Program-made: the position numbers and the translations under genes
In this document: positions 1-10,945 of the stretch, in pieces
Layout of the letters: every line of letters begins with the position of its first letter
Numbering within the stretch: the stretch's first letter is position 1
Assembly (NCBI RefSeq): GCF_000151665.1
Contig: NW_013171816.1
Coordinates: 1,374,204 to 1,438,203, forward strand
Direction of reading: 5' to 3'
Source of the DNA: Blastocystis hominis
Taxonomy: Eukaryota > Sar > Bigyra > Opalinata > Blastocystidae
DNA length: 64,000 nucleotides
The notes under the pieces: model-generated
Databases searched by the model: none
What the model was told of the DNA's origin: nothing
What the model saw: only the letters and a program-made list of their open reading frames with translations

Positions 1-1
1 G

Positions 2-3000
2 GATCAATGCTACGAGGAGGTCAGCGAGATTAATCCTTGCTTCCATGTCCATCTGCTCTCCTCCTGCCCCACCGATTACAAGATCGTGGGGATCGTGAAC
101 TCGGGCGATTACCTCTCTGTTCTGGGAAGGACTTCGAACGGGTCGTATGTTCTCAGCGTGGTCGCGCCCCATTCGCCCGTTCACAGTTCGACCCAGCACG
201 AAAAGCCTTCCGATTCTCGGTCTTCGCTTCATTCACGCGGCGCGCATTCGTTCTGGGGAGTGTCGCGAGGGAGCGACTTCATGAACGCGGAGCAGTTTGA
301 GAATGGCTGGGACAACAACTCGCTGCAGGATCAGTTGCATCGCGTTTTGAATGCTGACGAAGACGCGGGGTCCGAAGATCTGATTTTCTGCGATTGTGGG
401 AGCTGCACGCACGTGAGCGAGGACGAGACGGTGCTTTCCGGAGACTATTCGCAGTGCTTGTCGCAGAGCGCCGTGCCCACATTGCAAAATTCTCCACAGG
501 GAACGCCCACGGAATCGCTGCAGGCCGCATATTTGAAGCTGACTCAACGAATCGCGCAAGGAACTTCACAAGGAACTTCGCAAGGAATTTCTCAAGGAGT
601 TTCTCAAGGAACTTCGCAAGGAACTTCGCAAGGAACTTCGCAAGGAACTTCGCAAGGAACTTCGCAAGGTTCCATACAATATTCAGTACAAAGTCCTTCG
701 CAGGGAAGTTCCCAATGCCGATTCAATTGTCGCTATTCGTTGTTTTCATCTGTAAACTGCGCGTTCCACGTGACCGACAACAACATCCATGTGCACCCAC
801 TCCCACCTTCTCCCACTTCCCCGCCTCTCTTCTTGATTTGCAGCGATGACGGCGCGGTATCGATGTGGAGATTGGACTGGCTGATGCAGCTCTGGTCGCT
901 CAATGTCTGCAACGAAGTGGTTTCCGTGGCCATTTCGAAGTTCTGCGTCCAACTCGATCACCTAACAAAAGACCTGCGAAGCGATAGTGATGGCGGGGAT
1001 GGCTCTTTAGTGTCGCACACTTGCTCGCAATCGCTTCCTTCTCATGTGTCCTATTCGGGATCGATTCCTTTCTCTGACAGCACGTTCGGTCACTCGCCGC
1101 ACAACACTTTAGAACCGTTTTTGATCCCCACGATCGTTCCTTCCGTGTCCACCGCTCATTTCTCCGAAGGAACAAACTATCACACTCCCCTCGATTCGTA
1201 TCTCATCGCATTAGGAACCGCTCGAGGGCGACTTCTCATTCTGGATTCCGTCGAAGGGCGTATTCTATTTGATGCGAATGTCATGGATGCACCATTGGAG
1301 TTTTTGATGATGAGCACTATTTATGGAGATCTGAAAGACCACAACGAAGGCTTCGTTCTGACATGCGGAAGCGATTCGGGAGTTTGCTATTCGCTCTTTC
1401 TTGGGTTCTGCTATGCGCAAGATGAGCTCGTTGAAGAAGGAATGATCATACCTTCCGAGAAGGATTCGAAGTCCTTGCTCACCCCGGACGATCTTTCAGG
1501 CCTTCCTACGCCCACTCGATTCGAGCAGGTGTCCACGCTCTCCTCGTCTCCGAATCTCAGTCCAGTGCTGATGTATTCGAAGGTTTCGAAGTGTTTCGGA
1601 GCTATTGTCGGTCTGCGCGAATTCTGTGATGGCATATTCGAATTCAAAGAACAAATCACCTCGATGTGGTATCGAGAAGACGAGTTATTGAGCCGTCTTC
1701 GAATTTGCATTCAAGGAAAGCAGAACGAGATCTACATGTTTAGTATGGCGGGTGAAGAAGATGTTGTGGGAGCCACCAAACTCCGAGTGCAAGAAAACGA
1801 GTCTCAGAACGTTGTGTTATCCACACAAATCGAATCGAAACAGCAGGAATACAATGTAGATTCTCACTTCTTTCGATTTGAAATAGACTCACTATCCGAT
1901 TCTCTGTGTCAGCGCTCCTTCCATGCCGCCCATCTACGTCATCCAGCTTCCTTTCTACACGATTCTTCAGCAGCTGGCGGAGATAGCGGAGTTCCTCGCG
2001 GATAAAGGATTGGTCGATGGATGGGATGAACTCCCTGTGAGTGTTTTGGGCACCACAACGACATGGAATGAATTGCTACGCGTGCGTTTTCATTGTAATT
2101 GTGACTCGTAGTACATGAACATTTTGATGCCTTGGAACCAGGATTCTTCTCTCAATAAGCAGCTTGTGAAGCTCTTTTCGTTCTCGCCGTATTGCGTCAC
2201 GCTGGATCATCCGAGCTTCCGATTCGCGTTCTGCTCTCCAGGGACTGAATCGATCCTGATTGGCGGCGAGCTTCGGAACAATAGCGACGGCCCTTTGTTT
2301 TTGAAATTGTTTAAACAGAGCGAGAAAATCACGACGTTGGTTCTATTACAATATCCTTTTTATTATTCATTTATGAAATGATGAGTCCTTCACGTCACTA
2401 TCTTTACATTCACCCACATTCTTTCCATTCTGCTCAAACTGAACTCCATCAGCGATGCATTACGATCCTACTTAACGCAGCTTGTCATCGCCATTTTCTC
2501 CTCGTCCCATCCCTCCGCCAACTCAACTTCGTCTCCTTCTACTCGTCTCCTCACTTCGTTCTTCTCTTCCCAGCGATTGAACCTCCTTTCACCGCGATCG
2601 ATTCCTGTCGCTAAATTCGAGTATAAAGGCATCGATATGAATACGCTGGCGCGCTTTTTCTATTTCCAGCAATCGAAATACTATCGAAAAGCCAGCGAAT
2701 CGATCCTTAGTACCTCCTTCTTTTTTTTGGAATCACTGCGTAGATATCATTTTATCCGAATACACCCGAAATGGCTGGTCGATCGTTCCGTTAATCACGC
2801 AGCTCATCCAGGAAACAAAGGAAGTGGCTCAGCCACATACGGATGAATACTATTCGCTGCTGATGTGCATAATGATGATGTTGCGAGATGATATCACGCT
2901 GGCTACTGAAGATGAAGCGTATTTGCTAGACACGATCCGAGACACGATGAACGATCCAGGTACATTGAATGAGATCCTCGTTCTCTAGATTGTCCTGTGT

Positions 3001-4661
3001 ATTTGTTGGAGAAACTTCTCATAGGCTACTTGATTTTCCGACACGACCAAGACGACCAGATTATCACCTCGATTATCGATACGATCTATTTGCGTTCTGT
3101 TCCCGGATCCGAATTACTGACTCGACTATTATCCACAGCAAGCGATACGTTTATTCGCGAACTGGTTCGCATCGTGAAGAAGTAATCCAATCCTTCGTAT
3201 TGCTGATTTTCAGTCCGACCACAATGGCCAAAGGCGTTCGATCGATCCTCTTCTTACTCCACACGTCGTCTCACCTCCTCACTCCTTACTCCGACTCCAT
3301 TCTCGACGCTCTCATCGTCGCCAAACGCCTCATTCTCGAGCAATCCAATCGCGACATTCGCTTCCTCGCGACGATCAATCTCAAATCGGTCATGAACAAA
3401 AGCATTCGCTACAGTAGCCATTCACGCTTCCTTTCTCTCGCAGAGGACGTTCGAAACAACGAGCGCGACCTGAACTACTTCACCATCCTCTCGTCCTTCC
3501 TGCTTCTTTCCTCGCTTCCCACTGTCTACATCGATAGCTACTACGCCTTCGCGGTGTCTCCGACCGGCGTTCTGCACGTCTACTCGATGACGACCGCGTG
3601 TCTTGTGTGTTCCACCACGATTCATTCCGGAACCACGAACAAAATCAAAGTGTTCACGCGGACAATGAAGGAGTCATTCAGCACGATCAACCGAAATCAG
3701 GACTATTTCATTCTCTTCCTCTCGCGGTCGGAACGAACCATGTTCTTCTATCTCTTCAACGATCGGCACATTCCCTACAAATCCCTGCTTCGCCAGCTGC
3801 GATCCAAGCACTTCACTTTCCGCGATTATTCTTCGGTTTCGCTGGTCAAAATCGCGATTCTGTTCATTCCTTGCAACTCATCGATTCAGCCAGAAACCTG
3901 CTCGATGTGTCGCCGCATGCGCCATCGTGGCCACATGAGCGATTTCTTCATTTTCCAGGGTCGAAACAATCCGTCGATGGAGGTGAGCAATCTTCCCTCC
4001 CACATCGACAACTCAGAATTGTCGATTATTCCCGGAAACAACCTGGACGATATCGATTTTGCCTCGCTGCCGCTAGGCACGCTTCTCTACGAAAAGCCTC
4101 GCAAAAAGTCGATCGAGGAGGAGCAGCCGCTGCTTCACCAGCTCGACGAGAAGTGCTGGGTGTGTCGAAACCCGATCGAACAAACCCGACCACGCCGCCA
4201 CTCCACGCAGTGCTGCTGCATGCGGATCGAGCACCTCGTCATCACACCGCAGTCCCTCATGCCGACGTCCTTCTCGCAGGACTACATGATGGCGCAGCAC
4301 CTTCCTCCCTCCCAGCTGTACATCTGTGAGGAGTGCGAAACTCTCATTCTCTGCGGAAACCAATCTTTATCGTCGAGCAAACTGAACGGATTGGCCTCCG
4401 AACCCGATCCCTGGAATCTCAATCTGGGTACTTCGCAGAATCGACTGAGCTCGTTCCGAACTGGAAATGTCTCGCTCTCAGCAATGCTGGCGCATGTGGG
4501 CCATGCTGTGAACGACTTCTCGCTGGACCAGGACTTCCAGCTTCGCATTGAGCCATGGGGGAACTCTCCTGAGAAGAGGCCGGAAGCGTTCCGCGTGTTT
4601 CTTCAGCTAACCGACCTGGTAATCGTCTGGTATGATGTTTTGGTGAAAGATATTTATGTTT
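2..4661 (+). CDS. Large protein of unknown function, WD/beta-propeller-like N-part and Cys-rich C-part (5' partial)
   Basis: I do not recognise this family. The reading frame is open at the window edge and continues through six introns: 1856-1886, 2082-2111, 2351-2407 (AT-AC type), 2710-2743, 2960-2988 and 3182-3213. All were placed by frame restoration. The first part has propeller-like phrases (SDDGAVSMWRLDW; LIALGTARGRLLILDS), the middle is helical, and the last 250 residues have Cys/His clusters (CSMCRRMRHRGH, CWVCRNPIEQ, CEECETLILCG) that look zinc-binding. A run of about ten Q-G-T-S units lies near the start. The last frame has an encoded TAA at 4676-4678, but a T at codon position 1 (4661) lies 4 nt before TGTTTGTG at 4666, so a stop made by polyadenylation is likely. 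A WD-repeat trafficking or scaffold protein is possible; this is not proven. Confidence 0.7.
553..669 (+). repeat. 12-bp tandem repeat coding for Q-G-T-S units
   Basis: About ten near-identical copies of CAAGGAACTTCG encode (Q-G-T/I/V-S)n inside the first gene. Copies differ by one or two bases, mostly keep the frame, and probably arose by slippage. Confidence 0.85.
2351..2407 (+). other. U12-type AT-AC intron (57 nt)
   Basis: The intron starts ATATCCTTTTT, matching the U12 5' splice site consensus RTATCCTTT. It ends CTATCTTTAC. A U12-like branch element TCCTTCAC lies so that 14 nt follow it before the 3' end. The host frame has two stops (TGATGA) here; removing these 57 nt joins ...LVLLQ to FTHILSILLKLN in frame. 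Among GT-AG choices, only a 117-nt intron using the GT at 2336 and the AG at 2451-2452 keeps frame. Confidence 0.75.
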
Positions 4662-4689
4662 GGATTGTTTGTGATTAAAAAACATACGA

Positions 4690-5259
4690 CTACGTCTCGT
4701 CCACAGGTACGGAAGAATACTTCTGCTTCGGTTTCCACCAACGCTCTTTTCGTTGCTGGTTCGATTTGAGATAGCTATCGCGAGACTGAAACTTATCTCC
4801 CATCCACATTTGCTTCGCTGAGTCGGAGTTCCGTATCCGATCCAGACTCGATATAAACGGGTCGACCACTGGCAGGCTAGGTACTTGATAACTACAGTGA
4901 GAAAAATTCAGGAATTCTACCGCTTATTGCTACTTCCCTTGCGACAAAAATAATATATAATTCCTAGCATCGCTGCTAGACTGATTACAATGATCCACAA
5001 CTTGAGTGAAGAATTTAAAGACTCGCAACGGTCTCCTTCAAAAAGAGACGTACAGTTACAAATGTCCATTTCTTCCCAACAAACACCATTGTGCGAACAG
5101 CCCGGGGCGCATGGAACTAGATATTGAGCTCAATTCAACGAAAATACCTTCATCTTCACTCACTTCGAATAAGTCAAAGCCAATCTCCTTTTGCCCTTGG
5201 ACAGTAGTAGAAGAAACTATGAAAACTAGTAGTCCGACAGACAAAATAGAAGAAAACAT
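4690..5259 (-). CDS. Small type I membrane protein with an EGF-like domain
   Basis: Predicted about 169 residues with two introns (5117-5147, 31 nt; 4892-4920, 29 nt). It starts with a signal peptide (MFSSILSVGLLVFIVSS). Next come a short acidic stretch and one EGF-like module with six Cys (CAPGCSHNGVC, CNCTSLFEGDRC), then one membrane segment (LWIIVISLAAMLGIIYY). A 60-residue basic cytoplasmic tail ends SSVPVDET. The role is unknown; the layout suggests a cell-surface receptor or adhesion protein. It is divergent to the PPP1R2-like gene with only 53 bp between start codons, so they may share a promoter. Confidence 0.75.
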
Positions 5260-5312
5260 AAAACAACTTAAGATACAAAAAAAGTGTACTTTGAGAAGGT
5301 TTGCTTCTAAAA

Positions 5313-5915
5313 ATGAATGAGGAAACCCCCGTAATGGACTATAGTCATCAGTAAACGTGCAATTATCGCTACTGTTAGCTTAGAAAGAAACATGTCACTT
5401 GGGACGAAAAGACGATTGCAGAGCACGATAAGGAGCGTGGAACACACATGGTAATCAACGAACCAAAGACTCCCTACAATCGATTAGGAATTCCTGAGAG
5501 TAAACGCCTCATCGGGTTTACTACTATGTGTAGATGAGGAAGATGAAGAGAAGGAGGAAGCCAAGCTGCTCATTGAGCGACTTCAGGAGTTAGAGCGAGT
5601 TCAAGCGCAGCAGAGGGCTTTTGAGTCCGAACAACAGAGTAAGAAAGTTCACATAGGGTTTGTGCCCCCTCCGGAGTGATTGTTGCGTTTTTTTGCCTGA
5701 TTCGAAGGAAAGCGGAAGGGAAGGACGACTACCAGCAGAAACATGCCGACTTTTTGAAAAAGCGGAAGGTAGTGCCCTTTCTTTGTAGTGAGTGGTAGCT
5801 GCATTATAACGAGTACCAAGAAGTGATGCGATTGCGAAAGCAGCAGGTAGGTGGTCAATGTGCGAGTTTCCATTAGGAGGAGGAGGAGGATGAAGAGGAG
5901 GAGGACGAAGTCTAG
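5313..5915 (+). CDS. PPP1R2: Protein phosphatase 1 inhibitor-2 family protein
   Basis: About 141 residues. Three inhibitor-2 hallmarks appear in order: a PP1-docking segment KKHVTWDE with an RVxF-like HVTW; the second contact INEPKTPYNRL; and the active-site-blocking KLHYNEYQEVMRLRK. An acidic tail (EEEEDEEEEDEV) closes it. Introns are 5351-5383, 5500-5533, about 5658-5707 (50 nt, least certain), 5769-5798 and 5847-5876. The family binds and inhibits or chaperones the PP1 catalytic subunit. The KLHYNE motif appears only after the 30-nt intron at 5769 is removed, which supports the model. Confidence 0.85.
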
Positions 5916-5968
5916 AGCGTCCTGTGATACTGGTAATTGTAAAATCTATTGAATTTGTTTATATTTGA

Positions 5969-6133
5969 ATCAGGCGTACCACAATCCTTGATAATCATAA
6001 TACAATTGATGCTGCTTTTTACCAAGGACCGCAAATATTAAATCGCAAGACCATATTGCAGCTTTTGAGCTCCATTGTCAGGACATCTGGACTAAGTACA
6101 ACTCAGTTTGCTAGTTACTATCGATTTTTGTAA
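5969..6133 (+). other. Open frame in the 224-bp gap before casein kinase 1, coding status unclear
   Basis: Between 5916 and 6139 one frame is open for about 54 codons with natural-looking composition (it contains TIDAAFYQGPQILNRKT and SGLSTTQFASYYRFL) and a TAA stop at 6131. There is no ATG at its head. An acceptor-like CAG at 5971-5973 could join it to an upstream exon, but I found none that fits. It is in frame with the kinase start but separated from it by the stop. It may be a short gene, a uORF or chance. Confidence 0.25.
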
Positions 6134-6139
6134 GATTTT

Positions 6140-7498
6140 ATGGAATTGGTAATTGGATGTCGCTACAAGTTTGGCAAGAAGATTGGGGAGGGCACATTCG
6201 GGGAGATTTTTATCGGTACGGATATACATTCGGGTACTTTTTCAATTGGGTTTTAATCTCTGTAGGAGAAGAAGTTGCGATTAAAGTGGAGCACGCGACG
6301 AGGAGGAATCCTCAGCTACCTTATGAATATAAAATCTATACTCTTCTCCGCGGGGGTATCGGAATTCCAAATGCATATTTCTATACCCAAGAGAGATGCT
6401 ATAATATTCTGGTAATGGATCTTTTGGGGCCCAGTCTGGAGGATCTGTTCAACTACTGTAATCGTAGGTTTTCTCTGAAAACGGTGTGCATGCTCGCTCA
6501 AGAGATGATCAAGCGCGTTGAATATATACATAGCAAGAACTTCATTCATCGTGACATTAAACCAGATAATTTTGTTGTGGGCCTGAAAAGGAACGCCAAC
6601 ATCGTTTTTTTATTGGACTATGGCTTGAGCAAACGATACTGTAATCCTGTTACGAAAGCTCATATTCCGTAAGTGGCACGGGATCCCATTGATCTAAAGA
6701 TACCGGGAGAACAAGAACCTGACGGGGACTCCTCGGTATGCCTCAATAGCCAATCACCTAGGAATCGAGCAGAGCCGTCGAGATGATCTGGAGTCTTTGG
6801 GATATGTGTTCATGTACTTTCTGCGAGGAAAACTTCCCTGGCAAGGACTTCAGGCGGCAAACAAGCGCGAGAAATACACCAAGATTCTTCAGCGTAAGAT
6901 GGAAGTAGGCGACCGGAGCGCGATGCGATGCAGGTTTCATTCGAATACCTCTGCAAAGACTATCCCGAAGAGTTTCTCATGTACTTCGACTACTGTCGTG
7001 CTCTTCGCTTCGACGACTGCCCCAACTACGCCTATCTCTACTCTCTTTTTCGCAATGTCATGGTCCGCAATGTTCGTTTTGATTGGCCCCGATTCTGGGT
7101 AGAAAATGGAGGACGATGGAGTGTACGACTGGATGGTCAACACCGACAAGCACGCCGCGATGGTTCTCCCTTCTCATTGCCTCGGACCCGACGGGAAGAT
7201 CCGCCCAGACTTACTCACCGCGGCGCTGCCGAGCTATCGCCACTCGCTGACTGTGGAGGACGCGCAGCAGTACAGCGAGGAGCGGGAGTTGGAGGCGAGC
7301 CGTTTTTTTGGAGAGTCGATGGATCCGAAATTGAGGCAGTACGATCGATGGGCAGTGTTGACTCTAGGCGATGTGCTCCGCACGAGCATGAATCATTTGA
7401 ACAAGTCACACCGGATGATCTATTCACTGAAGGTGCCGACTACAAAAGTATTGAGCCCAATCGAGGAAGCTCTATTTTTCCTAGCCTTTCTGGGCTGA
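6140..7498 (+). CDS. Casein kinase 1 family Ser/Thr kinase
   Basis: About 411 residues. It opens [17 protein letters not shown] (glycine loop), followed by the catalytic Lys in [21 protein letters not shown] (catalytic loop), [10 protein letters not shown] in place of DFG, and the CK1-type [12 protein letters not shown] plus [16 protein letters not shown]. Introns are 6234-6265, 6669-6699, 6905-6933 and 7072-7102; each restores the kinase frame. CK1 enzymes phosphorylate primed acidic sites in signalling and trafficking. The C-terminal tail is unlike known CK1s. It ends at TGA 7496-7498, or a late intron may carry it into the assembly gap 42 bases further on. DYG for DFG is a mild change seen in some kinases. 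Confidence 0.9.
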
Positions 7499-7539
7499 CC
7501 CTGGCTACCGGCCGGTTGTGGATGTAGCTCGGCTGTCCG

Positions 7540-7635
7540 NNNNNNNNNNNNNNNNNNNNNNNNNNNNNNNNNNNNNNNNNNNNNNNNNNNNNNNNNNNNN
7601 NNNNNNNNNNNNNNNNNNNNNNNNNNNNNNNNNNN
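7540..7635. other. Assembly gap (96 N)
   Basis: A run of 96 undetermined bases. The flanks, 7499-7539 and 7636-7737, hold no gene I can support, although the true end of the kinase gene could lie here. Confidence 0.99.
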
Positions 7636-7737
7636 TCCCAGCTGTCTGTAGAGCGATTGACCATGTGTGGAATGATGCCATTGCCAAATACTGGTGGAAT
7701 GGAATATTATATATGATATTTGCCAAAATAAAGAGAA

Positions 7738-7810
7738 GGCCTACTAGTGTAGTGGTTATCACGTTTGCTTTACACGCAAAAGGTCGTGAGTTCGAGCCTC
7801 ACGTAGACCA
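7738..7810 (+). tRNA. tRNA-Val (anticodon TAC)
   Basis: Cloverleaf with D-arm TAGTGTAGTGGTTATCAC, anticodon stem TTTGC/GCAAA around loop TTTACAC (anticodon TAC, reads GTA), and T-arm GTTCGAGCC (B box). Acceptor GGCCTAC pairs with GTAGACC except for a C3-A70 mismatch. No intron. A T6 run just downstream (7813 on) would end Pol III transcription. Confidence 0.93.
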
Positions 7811-9095
7811 ATTTTTTGCTTTTATATTTACGTACTTTTCGAAATACTCAGTTATTTCTCTTTGTTGTTGGTGGTGGTAGTGTATGTATGTTATAAATAG
7901 GAGAAGTCATTGTTATATAACAAAGCGGGAGGTGTTATACAAACTGTTTCTTTTAGTTTTGTATAACAGTGTGTTTTTAAAAGTTGTTTTACTGCGAATA
8001 TGAGATCAATCCATTTGGATGATTAAATTGTGAAAGTAATCACAAGTAGGTCGAAGTGAAACACTGCGATGGATAAGTGGATTGATATTACGATGAGAAT
8101 AGGCTTAGGATTGCATTGTATTTATGTGGAATCGTTTACTGTGAGTGTGTATGTGTTATCTTGATTGAACGGAATGTTTCTTGGGGTAATTAACCTAATC
8201 CACAACAAGGTGCGATGACTCCTTTCTGGGAATAGTCGTAATATGTGAAAAATGGAGTTGATGCTGGAATAATTGGAGTCTTTGTATACTTTTGCTTTAG
8301 AATTGACTTTTTAAAAGGAAATTCTATGTAAGGATTTATCCTGTACATGCAAATGTGAATTCTAGTTGATGGAACCGATGGGTAAAAGAATGGTAAATAT
8401 CGGTTATCTAATCTATATACTATATAAATATAAATATATTATAGTCTTATTGGATCATGAAGTACCAAATTATGGAGTTCTAACTATTGTGATACATGAT
8501 TCATATTTGTAATGAAGATAGACTAATATATTGCTGGATGAGATATATTGAAAGCACATTCCATGATGAGTGAGAAACTCAATTCTTTGCATTTTGTATT
8601 GATATGGATTGTATACTTGAAAACTGTCTTTATTTTTAAATTTTATGAAGAATGTTCTTGATTGGATACTAGAGAGGTTCATTATTAGTGTTATCTTTAG
8701 TGTTTCGTGAATTCCAAGAAACTTAGCTATATGATTGATGGATAACGGCGATTGATAAGTCGATTCAAATTGCATGTGGGCATTTGAATATTAAGTATTA
8801 TCATTTCTCTTATTTCAACACACCCTTTCTTATTATCAATTCTAACGGTTGTTGCTAAGCATCTCTAAGGGGGAAATAGGTTTTTGCTTTGGAAGTGGGT
8901 ATATTCACGTGGTTTTAAGAAGATGGTAATTTGTTGAAGAGCCAGACTTGGTGCGGTTTTTCCCAGTACAATGGTTTATAATAAACAAGGCGACCGAATT
9001 CGTTTTGTTGACTTAATAGTCATTAATGTCCAATATCCGCGATTATATCATGGCTCAAAGAAAGACGTTTTTAAAGTATTTCATTTTTTTATTCG
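7811..9095. other. 1.3-kb AT-rich intergenic region
   Basis: Unusually long for this genome. No convincing ORF on either strand, no tRNA and no repeat. It presumably holds the scramblase promoter; an unrecognised non-coding RNA cannot be excluded. Confidence 0.6.
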
Positions 9096-10280
9096 ATGCA
9101 ACCTGTTTCAACCTCTCCCGTAAATACACCAAATGAAGTGAATAACCAAGCAACTGGACCTATTCCCGCAGCCGCCATTCCTATGCAACCCGCTCAACCT
9201 GGCCAGCCCTTACCTCCTATGCAACCCGGACAGCCCATGCAGCCCATGCAGCCCATGCAACCTATGCAACCTATGCAGCCCATGCAGCCCATGCAGCCTG
9301 TTCAGCCTGTTCAGCCTGTTTATCCAGGACAGCCTGTTTATCCAGGACAGCCTGTTTATCAGGGCCAACCCGCCCAACCTATGGTACCTATGGTACCTGT
9401 GGGTCCTAATGGCGCTATCGATCCGAAGTTTGCACCCGTTCCGAGTCAGTATGACCCGTCAGGTCCCTCTGTAGCTGATTTCGGAAAGCATCTCGATGTT
9501 TTGAATAATTGTAGGATTGCCGTCTGATCTTAAATGTAGTTGGAGGGCTGTACATTAAACAGCGCGTTGAAGTTCTTGAGCTAGTTACTGGCTTCGAGAC
9601 CGAGAATAAGTATGATGTGTTTTTGACGGGTGCGGATTGCGTGCGTGGAAGCAACCAGCAGCCCTATTTCTCTGCTCACGAGAGCTCGGACTGCCTCCAG
9701 CGCCAGTGCTGTGGCAGTATGCGTGCATTCAACATGACGATTTGCAGCCCAGACGGCCAAGTAGTTATGAAGCTGGAGCGACCGTTCAAGTGTCAAGGTC
9801 GATTTTCTAGAAGTGTTCTGAGGTGTAGTGTGCTGCTGCTTCTTCCTCCCAGAGCTGCACATCTATGATGGCGCGGATAACAAGATCGGATCGGTGCACA
9901 ACCGGTTCACCTGCTGCAGCGACGAGTTTACCATCTACAACCACGAAGACATGCCCGTTATGTCAATCCATGGAGACTGCTGCCAGTGGGGAAAGTTCTG
10001 TACTTGCCCCTGCGGCCCTTGCGCGGAGTAGGGATGATGCGGGAGGATGAGATGTAGAGTCACTTTCGATATTTTAAAGGGAGAAACGCAGTCGAGTGGG
10101 TTTATTAAGAAGATCTGGTCTGGAGCGGCGGAGGAGCTGTTTACGGATGCTGATTCTTTCATCCTTCAATTTCCTCCTGATGCAACTGTGTACGACAAGA
10201 TGCTTCTTCTAGGTGCGGTGTTCCTCATTGACTTTATGTTCTTTGAGAACAACCAGAATGATAGTGATACAAAAAGATAA
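9096..10280 (+). CDS. Phospholipid scramblase family protein
   Basis: About 364 residues. The N-terminal 130 are Pro/Gln/Met-rich (repeated MQP and PVYPGQ units), typical of scramblase N-tails. The core follows: [17 protein letters not shown], then Cys-rich [14 protein letters not shown] and [13 protein letters not shown], and the C-terminal [19 protein letters not shown], the Ca-binding-like segment. A hydrophobic helix [15 protein letters not shown] is last. Introns: 9511-9539, 9798-9828, 10028-10057. The family sits in membranes, is often palmitoylated at the Cys clusters, and mixes phospholipids between leaflets or acts in signalling. TGTTTGTT follows at 10297. Confidence 0.92.
9226..9360 (+). 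repeat. Pro-Met-Gln / Pro-Val-Tyr-Pro-Gly-Gln coding repeats
   Basis: Tandem copies of CAGCCCATG-type 9-mers, then copies of an 18-bp unit, code for the flexible N-tail of the scramblase. Confidence 0.85.
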
Positions 10281-10296
10281 TTCTGGTTTGGAGGTG

Positions 10297-10304
10297 TGTT
10301 TGTT
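10297..10304 (+). terminator. TGTTTGTT 3'-end motif (scramblase)
   Basis: Exact octamer 17 nt after the TAA stop; the Blastocystis-type downstream polyadenylation signal. Confidence 0.8.
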
Positions 10305-10409
10305 CTATACATAAGCGATTGTCAATTGGATGTGATGTAATGTGATGTGAATTTCTTATTCTTCTTCATTTGGACAAAATCGATTGAATCAAAAAAAGAA
10401 TAAAAATGC

Positions 10410-10481
10410 AGGTCCTACCGGGGCTTGAACCCGGATCGCAGAATTCAAAGTCCTGAGTGATAACCATTACACTATAGGACC
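10410..10481 (-). tRNA. tRNA-Gln (anticodon TTG)
   Basis: On the minus strand: acceptor GGTCCTA pairs fully with TAGGACC, D-arm TAGTGTAATGGTTATCAC, anticodon stem CAGGA/TTCTG around CTTTGAA (TTG, reads CAA), T-arm CCGGGTTCAAGCCCCGG. No intron. T-runs follow on the minus strand. Confidence 0.95.
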
Positions 10482-10557
10482 TCACATTTTGGCTTGTAGT
10501 TTATTGTATTTATGAATCTGTTTTGGGGTCAATCAATTGTTTTGCTTTTTGATTAGG

Positions 10558-10570
10558 TATGAGTAAGGAA
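10558..10570 (+). other. 13-nt match to the branch-recognition segment of U12 snRNA
   Basis: TATGAGTAAGGAA equals the segment of U12 snRNA (as I recall the human sequence) that pairs with U12 branch sites. It lies in a 460-bp non-coding gap. The usual first bases of U12 and a clear stem plus Sm site are not obvious to me, so this is only a candidate position for a diverged U12 snRNA. Confidence 0.2.
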
Positions 10571-10945
10571 TGGGAAATAGTGATATCTATCATGTGGTAT
10601 TTTGCTATTGCACTCCTTTGTTCAATGATTTAGTTCGTTTTTATCCATTCATCCTTTTTCGTATTGTGAAGTGTTATTTCTAGCTTATCCGTATGTATTT
10701 ATCCTAGAGTATATTTGATTATCAATGGAATAAAGACAAATGAGAAACTAAAATCGGATAATCCTTCTTAATAGTTCACAAAAATCACAGCCAATAGCAA
10801 TTCCTATCAGAGTGCATAAAGCAACATTTGAATCAGAATGATATACATTATTCTCTAAATACAATTCAATTCAAATACCCACTTGTCAGAATACCTCCCG
10901 ATCTTCATTGTATTGTATTTTCTCTGCTCCCTTTCCTTTTACGCA

